The position numbers were made by a program, and so were the translations under genes. A stretch of 64,000 nt of DNA from Natronosalvus vescus (GTDB lineage Archaea; Halobacteriota; Halobacteria; Halobacteriales; Natrialbaceae): assembly GCF_023973145.1 (NCBI RefSeq), contig NZ_CP099546.1, positions 496,001-560,000 on the forward strand. Direction: 5' to 3'. The notes below the pieces were generated by a model. That model had not been told where the DNA came from. It searched no databases and was given only the letters and a program-made list of their open reading frames with translations. The number at the start of each line of letters is the position of its first letter. The stretch's first letter is position 1. Below, in pieces: positions 16,793 through 25,130 of the stretch.

Positions 16793-17959
16793 CTACGTCG
16801 TGCTGAGGGTGATCTCTGCCGTATCGGAACGACCCTCGTCGTCTTCGACCCGAAGAACGATCGGATACTCCGATTCCGCAGAGACCGTGACGTCGACTTG
16901 ACCGCCCGTTTCGTCCGGATCGTCGTCGTCGGTGATGTACCACTCGTAGCTCACGATGTCGCCGTCCGGGGCATCGGAACAGGTTCCATCGAGTTCGACA
17001 GTATCACCCGACTCGAGCGTTCGCTCGGCGGCGTCATCGGGGATCGTTCGAATCTCGGCGGTCGGTGATTCTCCAGGATCATCGTCCGGTTCTTCGGGGT
17101 CGGTATCCGGTTCGGTATCCGGTTCTTCGGGTGGCTCATCGACGTCAGGGTCTCCATTATCGCTGCCATCGGGGAACAGTCCGTCGGCGACCAGGCGTTC
17201 GACGAGCGCTAGCTGCCAGTGGACGCGCGTCTCGAGGTCGATATCAACCGATAACGTCTCGACGAGGAAGGCGTCGGCACCCAGGTCGCGGGACGCCTTG
17301 TGGACGAGCAACCCGGTCGGCTCGGTGTTGGGGCCCGTAAAGCCGCCCGTCATGAAGGCGAGTTTGTCGTCTTCGACGTACTGCTCGTTCACGTACGTGA
17401 TAGCGTCGTCCGCGGCCGTCGTCACGCCCTGCCCACCGGAGTGGAAGATGGCCTGGCCGACGCCGTCGACCGGGTCGCCGGCGTAGATCCCGATCGATTC
17501 GTGGAGGTCGATGACGACGTCCGGGTCGTACTCGAGCAGCACGTCCCAGATAGCCCGGGCGAGTTCCGTTCCCGGCTCGCCGCCTTCGGGGAACTGCCGG
17601 TTGAGGTCGCGGCCGTCGGCGTCAGTTCGCGTGCCGTGTTCGATGGCGACGGCGTTCGCCTCGGGGATGGTGATGAGCGTCCCTGCTCCGATTTCCCAGT
17701 TCGCGATTTCGCCTGCGGCGACGTAGCCTGCGGTCTCGTTTCCGTGGATACCGCCAATCACGACGACTGTAGGCCCCTCCTGTGGCCCATCGGTGACGTG
17801 GACTGTGGTCTCACGGTCAGTCCCCGGCATAATTTCGAAAGACTCCCGAGAGAAGTCGTCGGTATCGCGTGCATGTACAGCGCCGACGCCAAGACTCGCG
17901 ATCGTACAACTACCAGCTATGGTCAGGAGTGACCGTCGCGAAAGCAAATCACGTGGCAT
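16793..17959 (-). CDS. Tat-exported M14/aspartoacylase-like zinc hydrolase with PKD-like tail
   Basis: A 388-residue secreted protein. MPRDLLSRRSLLTIAGSCTIA is a twin-arginine signal with cleavage near AVHA. The catalytic domain shows the succinylglutamate desuccinylase/aspartoacylase signature GGIHGNE (His72, Glu75) and DLHES (His153), a plausible zinc triad, plus DLNRQFP. After about residue 235 comes an acidic Pro/Glu/Asp linker and a PKD-like beta-sandwich (DTVELDGTCSDAPDGDIVSYEWY). The family removes acyl or amino-acid groups from amides. Position inside the glycan locus suggests an N-acyl group on an extracellular polymer, but the substrate is unknown. The ATG at 17959 fits the promoter at 17989-18007 better than the upstream ATG at 17980. 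Confidence 0.78.
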   Translation of the reverse strand: MPRDLLSRRSLLTIAGSCTIASLGVGAVHARDTDDFSRESFEIMPGTDRETTVHVTDGPQEGPTVVVIGGIHGNETAGYVAAGEIANWEIGAGTLITIPEANAVAIEHGTRTDADGRDLNRQFPEGGEPGTELARAIWDVLLEYDPDVVIDLHESIGIYAGDPVDGVGQAIFHSGGQGVTTAADDAITYVNEQYVEDDKLAFMTGGFTGPNTEPTGLLVHKASRDLGADAFLVETLSVDIDLETRVHWQLALVERLVADGLFPDGSDNGDPDVDEPPEEPDTEPDTDPEEPDDDPGESPTAEIRTIPDDAAERTLESGDTVELDGTCSDAPDGDIVSYEWYITDDDDPDETGGQVDVTVSAESEYPIVLRVEDDEGRSDTAEITLSTT

Positions 17960-17988
17960 TCCACCCCTCTCTCTCGCCACGGACGTAT

Positions 17989-18007
17989 TTACTATCGCGA
18001 CTGTAAC
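17989..18007 (-). promoter_or_regulatory. Promoter of the aspartoacylase-like gene
   Basis: On the minus strand GTTACA (18007-18002), GTCGC, GATAGTAA (17996-17989). The expected start lies within about 10 nt of the ATG at 17959. The hexamer is a weaker match (A in the last position). Confidence 0.4.
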
Positions 18008-18241
18008 CGGTAAAATGGGGTGTGAACGCTCGAGCGGCCATAATTGGATCGATCGGTGTTTATTTCACAACATCCTGTTCGAATTTCAAACGGTTGGGTC
18101 ACCGTGAATCGATGTTCGTGTCTCGAGCGATCCGCTCCGTCGGCGAATTTGTCGATCCGACCCGAAGGGCCGTGTCGGGATCGTTTTCACCGATTGAAAC
18201 CGTTCATCGACGTCCAACGGTACATACCACCCGGAAAGCGG

Positions 18242-19234
18242 CTATTCTGCGGTCGACGTTGCACCGACGAGCGCCTGTCGACCCAAGACGGCTGCTACGA
18301 GGACGAGGAAAACCGAGGCCACGACCGGGAGCGGACGCCGCCGAACACCCGTTCCGGCGACCCAGAGGAGACCGGGGTAATGACGCGCGGAGACGGCCGC
18401 CCGTCGCAGATGCCACGCACCTCGTAGCAGTCGCCCTTCCGCGAGATACCGTTTCGCGATCACGAGCTCGTGGCTCGCGTACACGTCGTATCCCAGGGTC
18501 TCGAAGTACTCGACGGCGTCTTCGTGTTTCTCGAGGTACTGACGGTCGGCCCTGTGGACGACGTTTGCAGGCGGGTGGCCGGTTTCTTCGCGAATCACGA
18601 GCGGTTCGTCGACGTAGGCGAGCTTTCCTTCGTACAGTACTCGAACGCAGAACTCGGGATCCTGGAACCGGTCGAGCGACTCGTCGAAGCCGTCGATCTC
18701 TCTGGCGACGTCCGTCCGAACGAGCAGTGTCGAGCCGGCACCGGGCTGTACCGCGTCGGTGAGTATCTCTCCAATCAGTTCCTCGTCGCCCTCCATCGTC
18801 GGTTCCTCGTCCGTTCGCGACAGCGCGTCGGCGATTAGCCCCCGTACGTGTCCGGTCGTTCCCGATAGCTCGTAGGCCGTATCGCAGTAGACGCCGACCC
18901 AGTCGGCCGAACGGCCCTCGAGGGCGTTCAGTTGTTTCTCCAGTTTCTTGCGGTGCCAGTAGTCGTCGGAGTCGAGAAAGGCGACGTACTCCCCACGAGC
19001 GTGGTCGATGCCCGTGTTCCGGGCGACGTTGGCCCCCTGGTTCGTCGCGTGAACGACGGGGCGAACGCGAGGATCGTCGTAGCTCGCTAACAGCGACGCG
19101 GTGTCGTCGGTCGAGCCGTCGTCGACGACGACAACCTCGAGATCCTCGATCGTCTGTTCTAGGGCACTGTCGATGGCGTGTGAGAGCGTGGCCGCTCTGT
19201 TGTACGTCGGGATGATCACGCTGACACGTGGCAT
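18242..19234 (-). CDS. Glycosyltransferase family 2
   Basis: A 330-residue inverting GT-A enzyme. It begins MPRVSVIIPTYNRAATL, continues VVVDDGSTDDTASLL (nucleotide binding) and has the metal-binding FLDSDDYW, with the general-base region near residues 190-200 (FQDPEFCVRVL). About 20 hydrophobic residues near the C-terminus (VVASVFLVLVAAVLGRQAL) probably anchor it to the membrane. It transfers a sugar from a nucleotide donor in the cytoplasm. Promoter at 19262-19280. It stands alone, with a beta-helix gene upstream on the same strand. Confidence 0.9.
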   Translation of the reverse strand: MPRVSVIIPTYNRAATLSHAIDSALEQTIEDLEVVVVDDGSTDDTASLLASYDDPRVRPVVHATNQGANVARNTGIDHARGEYVAFLDSDDYWHRKKLEKQLNALEGRSADWVGVYCDTAYELSGTTGHVRGLIADALSRTDEEPTMEGDEELIGEILTDAVQPGAGSTLLVRTDVAREIDGFDESLDRFQDPEFCVRVLYEGKLAYVDEPLVIREETGHPPANVVHRADRQYLEKHEDAVEYFETLGYDVYASHELVIAKRYLAEGRLLRGAWHLRRAAVSARHYPGLLWVAGTGVRRRPLPVVASVFLVLVAAVLGRQALVGATSTAE

Positions 19235-19261
19235 TTTCCGGTAGTTTAGGGACAGCGGGGA

Positions 19262-19280
19262 TTATTATGCTGGCGCTAAG
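19262..19280 (-). promoter_or_regulatory. Promoter of the GT2 gene
   Basis: On the minus strand CTTAGC (19280-19275), GCCAG, CATAATAA (19269-19262). The predicted start of transcription coincides with the ATG at 19234 within a few bases, a leaderless arrangement. Confidence 0.55.
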
Positions 19281-19292
19281 CTGCAGGATGGC

Positions 19293-20786
19293 TCATCGGT
19301 CGTCACGAACGCCGCTGGGGAAGTCGTTGTTGCTGAGTGCGACGCTCCCCGAGTTGCTGAGTATGCGTAGCGAGACGCGATCAGCATACGATTCGCTGTA
19401 GCAGTCTTCGATTACCACGTCGTCCGAGCCGTTGACGACGATCGGGATGTGGTTCGTCCGGAAGTCGCTGTTGGCGACGCGGTAGTTATCGCCCCGGAGC
19501 TCGAGGCCGCCTCGATCTTCGCCGGGTTGATCGATAGAGAGCCCATCGAATTGACAGTCGTTCCGTTCGCAGTAGACCGTGTGCCGAATGGGTGATCCAC
19601 TCGCGTCTCCCGTGATGGCGACGTCTCGAAGGCTGACCTCGCCAGCGTCCTCACCGAGGATACGGAAGGCGTACCCGCTGCCGTCGATGTCGAGATCCAC
19701 GTTTTCGATCGCCGTCGGGCCCGCTTCCGGATCGATCCGGATTCCCGAGTTACGGCGATTACCGATCGAGATCCGCGCGTTCGAGATCGATGCCTGGTCG
19801 ACGCCGTTCATCACCCTGATCGCGTCGCCGTTGGGCTCGGGCATCCTGATATCGACGCCGTCGATCTCAAAGCTGGTGCCGTAATCGAGCCGGATCGGAT
19901 GCTGACGAGTCGCCCGCTCGGGATTCTCGTCGACGACCACGATCGCGTCCCTGATCGTCCCTCGCGGCCCGGACAGGCGGATCGAGGCGGTATCGCTGTT
20001 CTCGAACCAGCCACCTCGAACGTCGACCTCGCCGTACTCGGTCGATTTGTAGAGGCCGGTGTCGGGGAACCCGCCGAGCGTACAGTCCCTGAAGACGAGC
20101 GTTCCGCGATGGTTGTTGACGAGAATTCCCGTCGGGCCTTTCCACATATTTCCACTGTTTGGGGTATCCTCGACGTGACGGCCACCGTCGAACGCCCGGA
20201 AACACTCGACGCGTCCGTGGCCACCGGGCTCGTGTATGTTGAACAGGCCAGGCCCCCAGGTGCCGCTGTCGTGAACGCCGTAAATCGAGACGTCTTTCAC
20301 GAGGAGCCCGTCTTCGACCTCGGCGTTGATTACGCGGATTCCCGTATGCTCGGCAGTCTGATCGACGGCGAACCCCTCGAACCGGAGATCGCGACCGGGT
20401 CTCGAGGCGGTTCCCAGCCTGAACAGTCGATACTGGGGGCCGTCGAACTCGTGGTAGTTCGCCGGCACCAGCGTCGCGTTCTCGCCGACGAACCCGACGT
20501 TCTCGAAGTTGGTGAACCGGAGCTGTTCGTCCATGTAGTAGCGCCCTTCCGGGAATTTCAGGAGCGTGTCGTCACCAACCACGTCTCGCAGAACTGGAGT
20601 AATGGATTCCTCCCCCGTATTGTCCGCCCCCGCGTCGGTGACGTCCACAACGGTTCCGTACTGCTCGTCGTCGTTCGATGCGGCCGCCGCCCCCGAGACA
20701 GAAAGCGCAGCGCCAATGCCAACGATACAGCCCTTCACATACGATCGCCGACCGAGTCGACCCGTTCGTGATTCGTTCGAACTCAC
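19293..20786 (-). CDS. Tat-exported right-handed beta-helix protein (pectate-lyase-like), paralogue 1
   Basis: A 497-residue exported protein. GRLGRRSYVKGCIVGIGAALSVSG is a twin-arginine signal. The mature part opens with VDVTDAGADNTGEESITPVL and LLKFPEGRYYMDEQL, the entry of pectate-lyase-superfamily beta-helix proteins. Many short repeating rungs follow (for example IRDAIVVVDEN and IENVDLDIDGS). A distinctive block HDSGTWGPGLFNI is shared with the paralogue at 26930. Relatives act on acidic polysaccharides as lyases or C5-epimerases; catalytic residues cannot be assigned here. It probably works on the exported glycan. Confidence 0.82.
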   Translation of the reverse strand: MSSNESRTGRLGRRSYVKGCIVGIGAALSVSGAAAASNDDEQYGTVVDVTDAGADNTGEESITPVLRDVVGDDTLLKFPEGRYYMDEQLRFTNFENVGFVGENATLVPANYHEFDGPQYRLFRLGTASRPGRDLRFEGFAVDQTAEHTGIRVINAEVEDGLLVKDVSIYGVHDSGTWGPGLFNIHEPGGHGRVECFRAFDGGRHVEDTPNSGNMWKGPTGILVNNHRGTLVFRDCTLGGFPDTGLYKSTEYGEVDVRGGWFENSDTASIRLSGPRGTIRDAIVVVDENPERATRQHPIRLDYGTSFEIDGVDIRMPEPNGDAIRVMNGVDQASISNARISIGNRRNSGIRIDPEAGPTAIENVDLDIDGSGYAFRILGEDAGEVSLRDVAITGDASGSPIRHTVYCERNDCQFDGLSIDQPGEDRGGLELRGDNYRVANSDFRTNHIPIVVNGSDDVVIEDCYSESYADRVSLRILSNSGSVALSNNDFPSGVRDDR

Positions 20787-20812
20787 GGAACTCCCTGTGA
20801 AGTGGGATCACT

Positions 20813-20831
20813 TGGCTATATTCTCGGTAAT
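20813..20831 (-). promoter_or_regulatory. Promoter of beta-helix paralogue 1
   Basis: On the minus strand ATTACC (20831-20826), GAGAA, TATAGCCA (20820-20813). The predicted start lies at or just before the ATG at 20786. Confidence 0.45.
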
Positions 20832-20980
20832 ACCGGCGCAAACATTGCAGGAATCAAACGATCAATCCACGACCACTTGAACTGTGGCTCTCACAGCGAG
20901 GTCGGTGGGAGGCTTATTTGGTCAGTAAATGCGACCAGGCGGTCGAATGAGGGTGTCTACCGGCAGATTTCAGTAATGGT

Positions 20981-20999
20981 GCTATGATCTGTATAAGAA
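20981..20999 (+). promoter_or_regulatory. Promoter of the second NodB-like lipoprotein gene
   Basis: GCTATG (20981-20986), 5 nt, TATAAGAA (20992-20999). The TATA box is centred about 31 nt before the ATG at 21027. The hexamer matches at its central TA only. Confidence 0.4.
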
Positions 21000-21026
21000 A
21001 GGTCGGATAGTACGAAGTGAGGGTCG

Positions 21027-22331
21027 ATGACGTACAGAAACCGACGATCGTTCGTTACCGCCGTTGCAGCGACCGGAACGTTGGGGCTCGCAGGATGCCT
21101 CTCGGACGCGAGCGAGTGGTACGGCGACGACGACAACGACGACGACTCGACCCCCTCCGAAGGAGACGACGACTCGTCACCGTCTGACCCGTCTGATCCA
21201 TCAGACGACGGTGATGACTCGTCGGAACTCGGGCACTTGCCGGGGGACTCCATCGACGACTTCGAGTCACTCGACGAGTGGGTGACGATGCTCGACGCGG
21301 GCGCGCTCGAGGCCGCCAGCGACGACCCCTACGCCGGCAGCCAGTCCGCCCACCTCACCGCAGATGAGGGGACGAGCTACGCCGGAATCTACCGGACGTT
21401 CCCCGGTGGAACCGACCTGAGCGACTCCAACTTCTCGGTCGCCGTCAAATTCGCCGAGCAAGAACAGCTCCAGCTCACCCTCGAGGTGTACGCACCGAAC
21501 TCCCGGAACACGCTCACGATGCGTCGGACGCTCACCGGGCCTGCTGACAGCTGGGTTCGCGTCGACTTCGGTGTCACGAGCATCGATACGCAGCCGGATC
21601 TCTCCGACGTCCGCGAGGTCAGGCTGATCGCCCGCCGACGCGGGAGCGACGAGGGGCCGATCGATTGCCAGCTCGACGACCTGCGTGCAGTCGAACGTCC
21701 CGAGCGGGGCAGGGTGATGTTCCTGTTCGATGGCACCCTCGAGTCCCACTACACGCACGCGTTCGAGCACATGAACGAGTTCGGATTCGGCGGCGTCGAG
21801 GCCGTCATTCCGGAGGCCGTCGGCGAGGACGGCCGGCTCACGATCGACCGGCTCGACGATATGAGCGAGGCTGGCTGGGATATGGCTGCCCGCCCGCGAA
21901 CGGGTGCGCGAAACATCCACGAGTTCACCCCCGAAGAACAGGAAGGGATGATCCGGCGCACGCGCGCCTACCTCGAGAACCGCGGGTTCGAAGACGGCGC
22001 TGACCACTTCGTCACGCCTCGAAACCTGCTCGGCCCAGAGACGATGGAGCTCGTCCGGGAGTACCACGAGCAGGCGTTCCGCTACGGCGGCGGCCCGAAC
22101 GGGCTCCCGCTGACCGACCCGCACAACCTCGGCGTCTTCTCCGGGGCAGCGGACGAAGAGACCAAACAGTACGTCGACTACGCGGCCGACTACGGCCAGC
22201 TCGCCGTGCTCCACTTCGAGGAGATCGGTGAGGACGGCCTGAGCGAAGACGCGTTCGTCGACCTCCTCGAGTACGTCGAGGAGAGTGACGTGGACGTCGT
22301 CACCGCGACCGAACTGCTGGAGGGCGAATAA
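21027..22331 (+). CDS. Tat/lipobox lipoprotein, NodB-like fold with degenerate active site
   Basis: A 434-residue paralogue of the 14709 product with the same order of parts. They are the signal RNRRSFVTAVAAT with lipobox LAGC, an Asp/Ser-rich spacer, a beta-sandwich carbohydrate-binding-like region (DDFESLDEWVTM to QLDDLRAVERP), and a NodB-like C-terminal domain. The catalytic motifs have drifted. The Asp-Asp motif is now MFLFDGTLESHY and the HGTHNE position reads AARPRTGA. Deacetylase activity is therefore doubtful; a binding or scaffolding role is possible. A GT2 gene follows 58 nt downstream on the same strand, suggesting cotranscription. Confidence 0.75.
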   Translation: MTYRNRRSFVTAVAATGTLGLAGCLSDASEWYGDDDNDDDSTPSEGDDDSSPSDPSDPSDDGDDSSELGHLPGDSIDDFESLDEWVTMLDAGALEAASDDPYAGSQSAHLTADEGTSYAGIYRTFPGGTDLSDSNFSVAVKFAEQEQLQLTLEVYAPNSRNTLTMRRTLTGPADSWVRVDFGVTSIDTQPDLSDVREVRLIARRRGSDEGPIDCQLDDLRAVERPERGRVMFLFDGTLESHYTHAFEHMNEFGFGGVEAVIPEAVGEDGRLTIDRLDDMSEAGWDMAARPRTGARNIHEFTPEEQEGMIRRTRAYLENRGFEDGADHFVTPRNLLGPETMELVREYHEQAFRYGGGPNGLPLTDPHNLGVFSGAADEETKQYVDYAADYGQLAVLHFEEIGEDGLSEDAFVDLLEYVEESDVDVVTATELLEGE

Positions 22332-22389
22332 TCCACCACGCCTGCGCAGACATCCACATGGACATGGTTCACCACACCGGAGGCGACTG

Positions 22390-23481
22390 ATGTATCAAGA
22401 TCACACGATTGGCGTCGTCATCCCCGCGTACAACGAGGAGGGGTTCGTCGGTGACGTCATCCGCGAGATGCCCGACTACGTCGACCGGCTGTACGTGATC
22501 GACGACTGCTCGACCGACGGCACCTGGTCTGAGATCCTCGAGGCTGCAGCGGCCGATGACGGCGCCGACGCCGACGCCGACGCCGATGCATCCCTCGAGG
22601 ACACCGAACAGTCGCTCGACCGTCCGGCCGACGAGGAACCCCGTCCCGTCACCGACGGCGGGGCCACGGCGCTCGCGACACGCGCCGAGGTCCACGACCC
22701 GGTCGGTCGGGTGTACCCGATCCAGCACCGGGAAAACCTGGGTGCTGGCGGCGCGATCAAGACCGGCTACCTCGCCGCCTACGTCGACGGGGCTGACGTG
22801 ACCGCGACCGTCGACGCCGACGGCCAGATGGATCTCTCCCAGTTGCCACGACTGCTCGACCCCATCGTCGAGGGGAAGGCAGACTACGCGAAAGGCAACC
22901 GACTCATCAACGGGGAGTACCGGGCTGCAATGCCACGATTCCGGCTCTTCGGGAACGCGATACTAACGTTCCTGACGAAGATTGCCTCGGGCTACTGGAA
23001 GACGATGGATCCACAGAACGGCTACACGGCCATCTCCCACGAGGCGCTCGAGGCGGTCGATCTCGAGAACCTGTACGAGTACTACGGCTACTGCAACGAC
23101 CTGCTGGTCAAGCTCAACGCCAGCGGGATGCGCGTCGCCGACGTGGCGATGCCGGCCGTCTACGGCGACGAGGAGTCGAGTATCAGCTACGGGGAGTACA
23201 TTCCGAAGGTGTCGACGATGCTCCTTCGGGACTTCCTCTGGCGGCTCCGAACGAAGTACCTCGTCCGGGACTTTCACCCGCTCGCCCTGTTTTACCTGTC
23301 CGGGGCGGCGGTCGCCGGCATCGGGCTCGTCGGGCTCCTGTGGACGATGCTCACGACGCTGTCGCTCGGCTTCGTGCTGTCCTCGACGAGCTTGCTGGTG
23401 TTCGTCGCCGGCTGGGCGCTCATCCTGTTCGCCATGGTGTTCGACATGGCCGAGAGCGAGCACCTCGAGATGCAGGTGTAA
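22390..23481 (+). CDS. DPM1/GtrB-like membrane-anchored glycosyltransferase family 2
   Basis: A 363-residue protein. GVVIPAYNEEGFVGDVI and LYVIDDCSTDGTW open the GT-A domain; ATVDADGQM is the metal-binding DxD region; PQNGYTAIS and the two C-terminal transmembrane helices resemble dolichyl-phosphate-sugar synthases. Between the second strand and YPIQHRENLGAGGAIKTGY lies an insertion of about 45 residues, acidic and repetitive (alternating Asp/Ala from a GACGCC-like repeat), absent from typical members. The ATG at 22390 has GGAGG six bases upstream. It probably makes a polyprenyl-phosphate sugar used by the GT-C-like protein. Confidence 0.85.
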   Translation: MYQDHTIGVVIPAYNEEGFVGDVIREMPDYVDRLYVIDDCSTDGTWSEILEAAAADDGADADADADASLEDTEQSLDRPADEEPRPVTDGGATALATRAEVHDPVGRVYPIQHRENLGAGGAIKTGYLAAYVDGADVTATVDADGQMDLSQLPRLLDPIVEGKADYAKGNRLINGEYRAAMPRFRLFGNAILTFLTKIASGYWKTMDPQNGYTAISHEALEAVDLENLYEYYGYCNDLLVKLNASGMRVADVAMPAVYGDEESSISYGEYIPKVSTMLLRDFLWRLRTKYLVRDFHPLALFYLSGAAVAGIGLVGLLWTMLTTLSLGFVLSSTSLLVFVAGWALILFAMVFDMAESEHLEMQV

Positions 23482-23499
23482 ATTGGTTTTTCGCGGTAT

Positions 23500-23577
23500 C
23501 TGGTTCAGCGATTTAAGAGTGACATCTGGTTCAGCGACTCGAGAGCGTCACCTGTTTTTAGCGACTCGAGAGCGGCG
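23500..23577. repeat. Three imperfect 26-nt tandem repeats
   Basis: Units begin CTGGTTCAGCGA, CTGGTTCAGCGA and CTGTTTTTAGCGA at 23500, 23526 and 23552. The second and third units share GCGACTCGAGAGCG. The array starts 19 nt after a stop codon. Confidence 0.7.
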
Positions 23578-23622
23578 CGACCGCCCCGTTTTGAATGCCG
23601 TACGCTGGTCGGCTGGGCTGCG

Positions 23623-23702
23623 ATAGTAACCACTGGCACGTCAATCTACATCCGATCGCCAGCCGTCTCGGTGATCGGTGTACCGACTGGTTGAGTGGTG
23701 GC
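23623..23702. repeat. Palindromic repeat family A, degenerate copy 2
   Basis: It has the left end ATAGTAACCACTGG and core GATCGCCAGCCGTCTCGGTGATC of the family. The right end has decayed. The central stem is largely kept. Confidence 0.65.
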
Positions 23703-23826
23703 GTCATTCCCACGAGTATCATAAGCCCCTGACTCGAGTATCAGGTCTGGACGAGCAGCGTCTGTTTCCGGGTAGGGTGTCGGCTGCTGGGCAAACCCTT
23801 TGTGCCTTCCACGGAATGTAAACCAC

Positions 23827-24252
23827 ATGAAACAACCGGAGTGGTTCCGGTCGCTTCCGACCTGGGCCAGGGTCATCGGTGGACTGCTCGGTCTCCTGGT
23901 CGTCATGACTGGGCTCTCGATGGTACTTGGTGTCGTCTTCGCCGGAATCGCTCTGGGGCTCGAGTTCGGTAGCGTAACGTTGGGGCTCCTCGCTGCCGTC
24001 GTCGGGTTGGTACTCGTCCTCGTTCCAACCGCCGCACTGGTGATGATCCGCACCGGTGACGACCGTGGTGTCGACGCTGGAGACGAGGTCGAAACGCTCA
24101 AAGAGCGATATCTCGCCGGTGAGATCGACGAGGCGACGTTCGAGCGACGCGTCACCGAACTGCTCACCGCCGCAGATGCATCCCAGGAGTCGGCCGCGAC
24201 CGATTTCGATGGGCGGGACGTCGAACGGATGCCGAAGCGCGAACGACAGTGA
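23827..24252 (+). CDS. SHOCT-domain small membrane protein 2
   Basis: A 141-residue protein with the same plan as the 16188 product. A tryptophan-containing N-terminus (MKQPEWFRSLPTWARV) is followed by two transmembrane helices (about 15-75). The SHOCT motif (VETLKERYLAGEIDEATFERRVTELL) is at about 90-118. The ATG at 23827 begins the conserved part; an earlier in-frame start adds nine unlikely residues. Function unknown. Confidence 0.75.
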   Translation: MKQPEWFRSLPTWARVIGGLLGLLVVMTGLSMVLGVVFAGIALGLEFGSVTLGLLAAVVGLVLVLVPTAALVMIRTGDDRGVDAGDEVETLKERYLAGEIDEATFERRVTELLTAADASQESAATDFDGRDVERMPKRERQ

Positions 24253-24311
24253 GTCGACGCACTATTCGTGTCACACAACCTACTTATAATCGCTGCCAGT
24301 TGTGGTAACTG

Positions 24312-24644
24312 ATGGCTGGCGACACGGATACGGAGGTGGAACAGTACGTCGGATATCCGCGCCAAACGGTAGTTCTCGAAGCGGTTCGAATCGCCTATGC
24401 GATTGGGATCAGTGGTGCGGTAACCGTGGTGATCGCACTCGGCTGGTACTGGTTCGATCCAGGCGTTTCTCCGGGAGCAGAGCGGATAGGCGTATTGCTC
24501 TTGATCTTCTTTCCGACAGCGTTCGCTCTCGGACTGTACACGTACGATCGGCGCCACAGACGAGATCTCGTCATTGCCGACGCAGTAGTGCGTGTCGTCA
24601 GACCATTTGCCGCACTGATCCGACTTCTCCGGGGCGCCTCGTAA
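24312..24644 (+). CDS. Small two-helix membrane protein, unknown
   Basis: A 110-residue protein. A charged N-terminus with VEQYVGYPRQTVVLEAVRIAY precedes two transmembrane helices (about 30-50 and 58-76). A basic stretch YDRRHRRDLVIADAV and an amphipathic C-terminus follow. A TATA-like CTTATAATC lies about 27 nt before the ATG, and codon use is like that of its neighbours, so I take it as real. I do not recognise the family. Confidence 0.6.
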   Translation: MAGDTDTEVEQYVGYPRQTVVLEAVRIAYAIGISGAVTVVIALGWYWFDPGVSPGAERIGVLLLIFFPTAFALGLYTYDRRHRRDLVIADAVVRVVRPFAALIRLLRGAS

Positions 24645-25130
24645 TGCGAGACACACTCGAGCTCGAGCAATATAGTAGCCATTGCAAGTCAATGCACATT
24701 TGATCGCCAGACATGTCGGCGATCAGTGTGTAAATCGTTGCAGTTGTTACTATAGCACGGCGTAGGCTCCCCTATCGGATCTCTCATCCGGTTGCGAGAC
24801 GTGGTGCGCTCGCCGGTGACGGCTTTCGATCACCGGAATCAACGGCTTCGTCGGTACGTGACTGCCATACGTTGATGCTTCTTGGTCGGAGAGAGCCGTC
24901 GTCTCGCCTCGGGCAAGTCCATCCGACTGGTTACACTTTGAATTTTATACTAATACACTACAACATGTGTGCTATTGTGTATCACCGTTTCAGCCAATTC
25001 TCGGGGGACGGCACCGACGTTCTGACAGGAACCGTTCTTGCGGTGAGACCGCGCGGGTTGATCGGTGTGAGATGACGGGTCGAAATCGGCGACGCAGAGG
25101 CAACCCGGGAGGGGCGACGACGTGTCCGAC
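24645..25130. other. Intergenic region with one repeat copy
   Basis: It contains the best-preserved family A palindrome (24671-24754). The rest (24755-25130) has an AT-rich stretch near 24940-24985 and no ORF I can support. Confidence 0.6.
24671..24754. repeat. Palindromic repeat family A, copy 3 (best preserved)
   Basis: 84 nt, nearly a complete inverted repeat. Left end TATAGTAGCCATTGCAAG pairs with right end (reverse) TATAGTAACAACTGCAAC. The central stem is GATCGCC/GGCGATC around the 9-nt loop AGACATGTC. Confidence 0.9.

Larger units (their letters stand above)
23482..23826. other. Intergenic region with two kinds of repeat
   Basis: It contains three tandem 26-nt units (23500-23577) just after the GT2 stop and a degenerate copy of repeat family A (about 23623-23702). 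The start region of the SHOCT gene follows. No gene is seen. Confidence 0.6.

Noticed and set aside
24872-25075. 67-codon ORF in the gap before the flippase gene
   Set aside because: Low GC, Ile/Tyr/His-rich translation, no TATA box at useful distance and no similarity I recognise.
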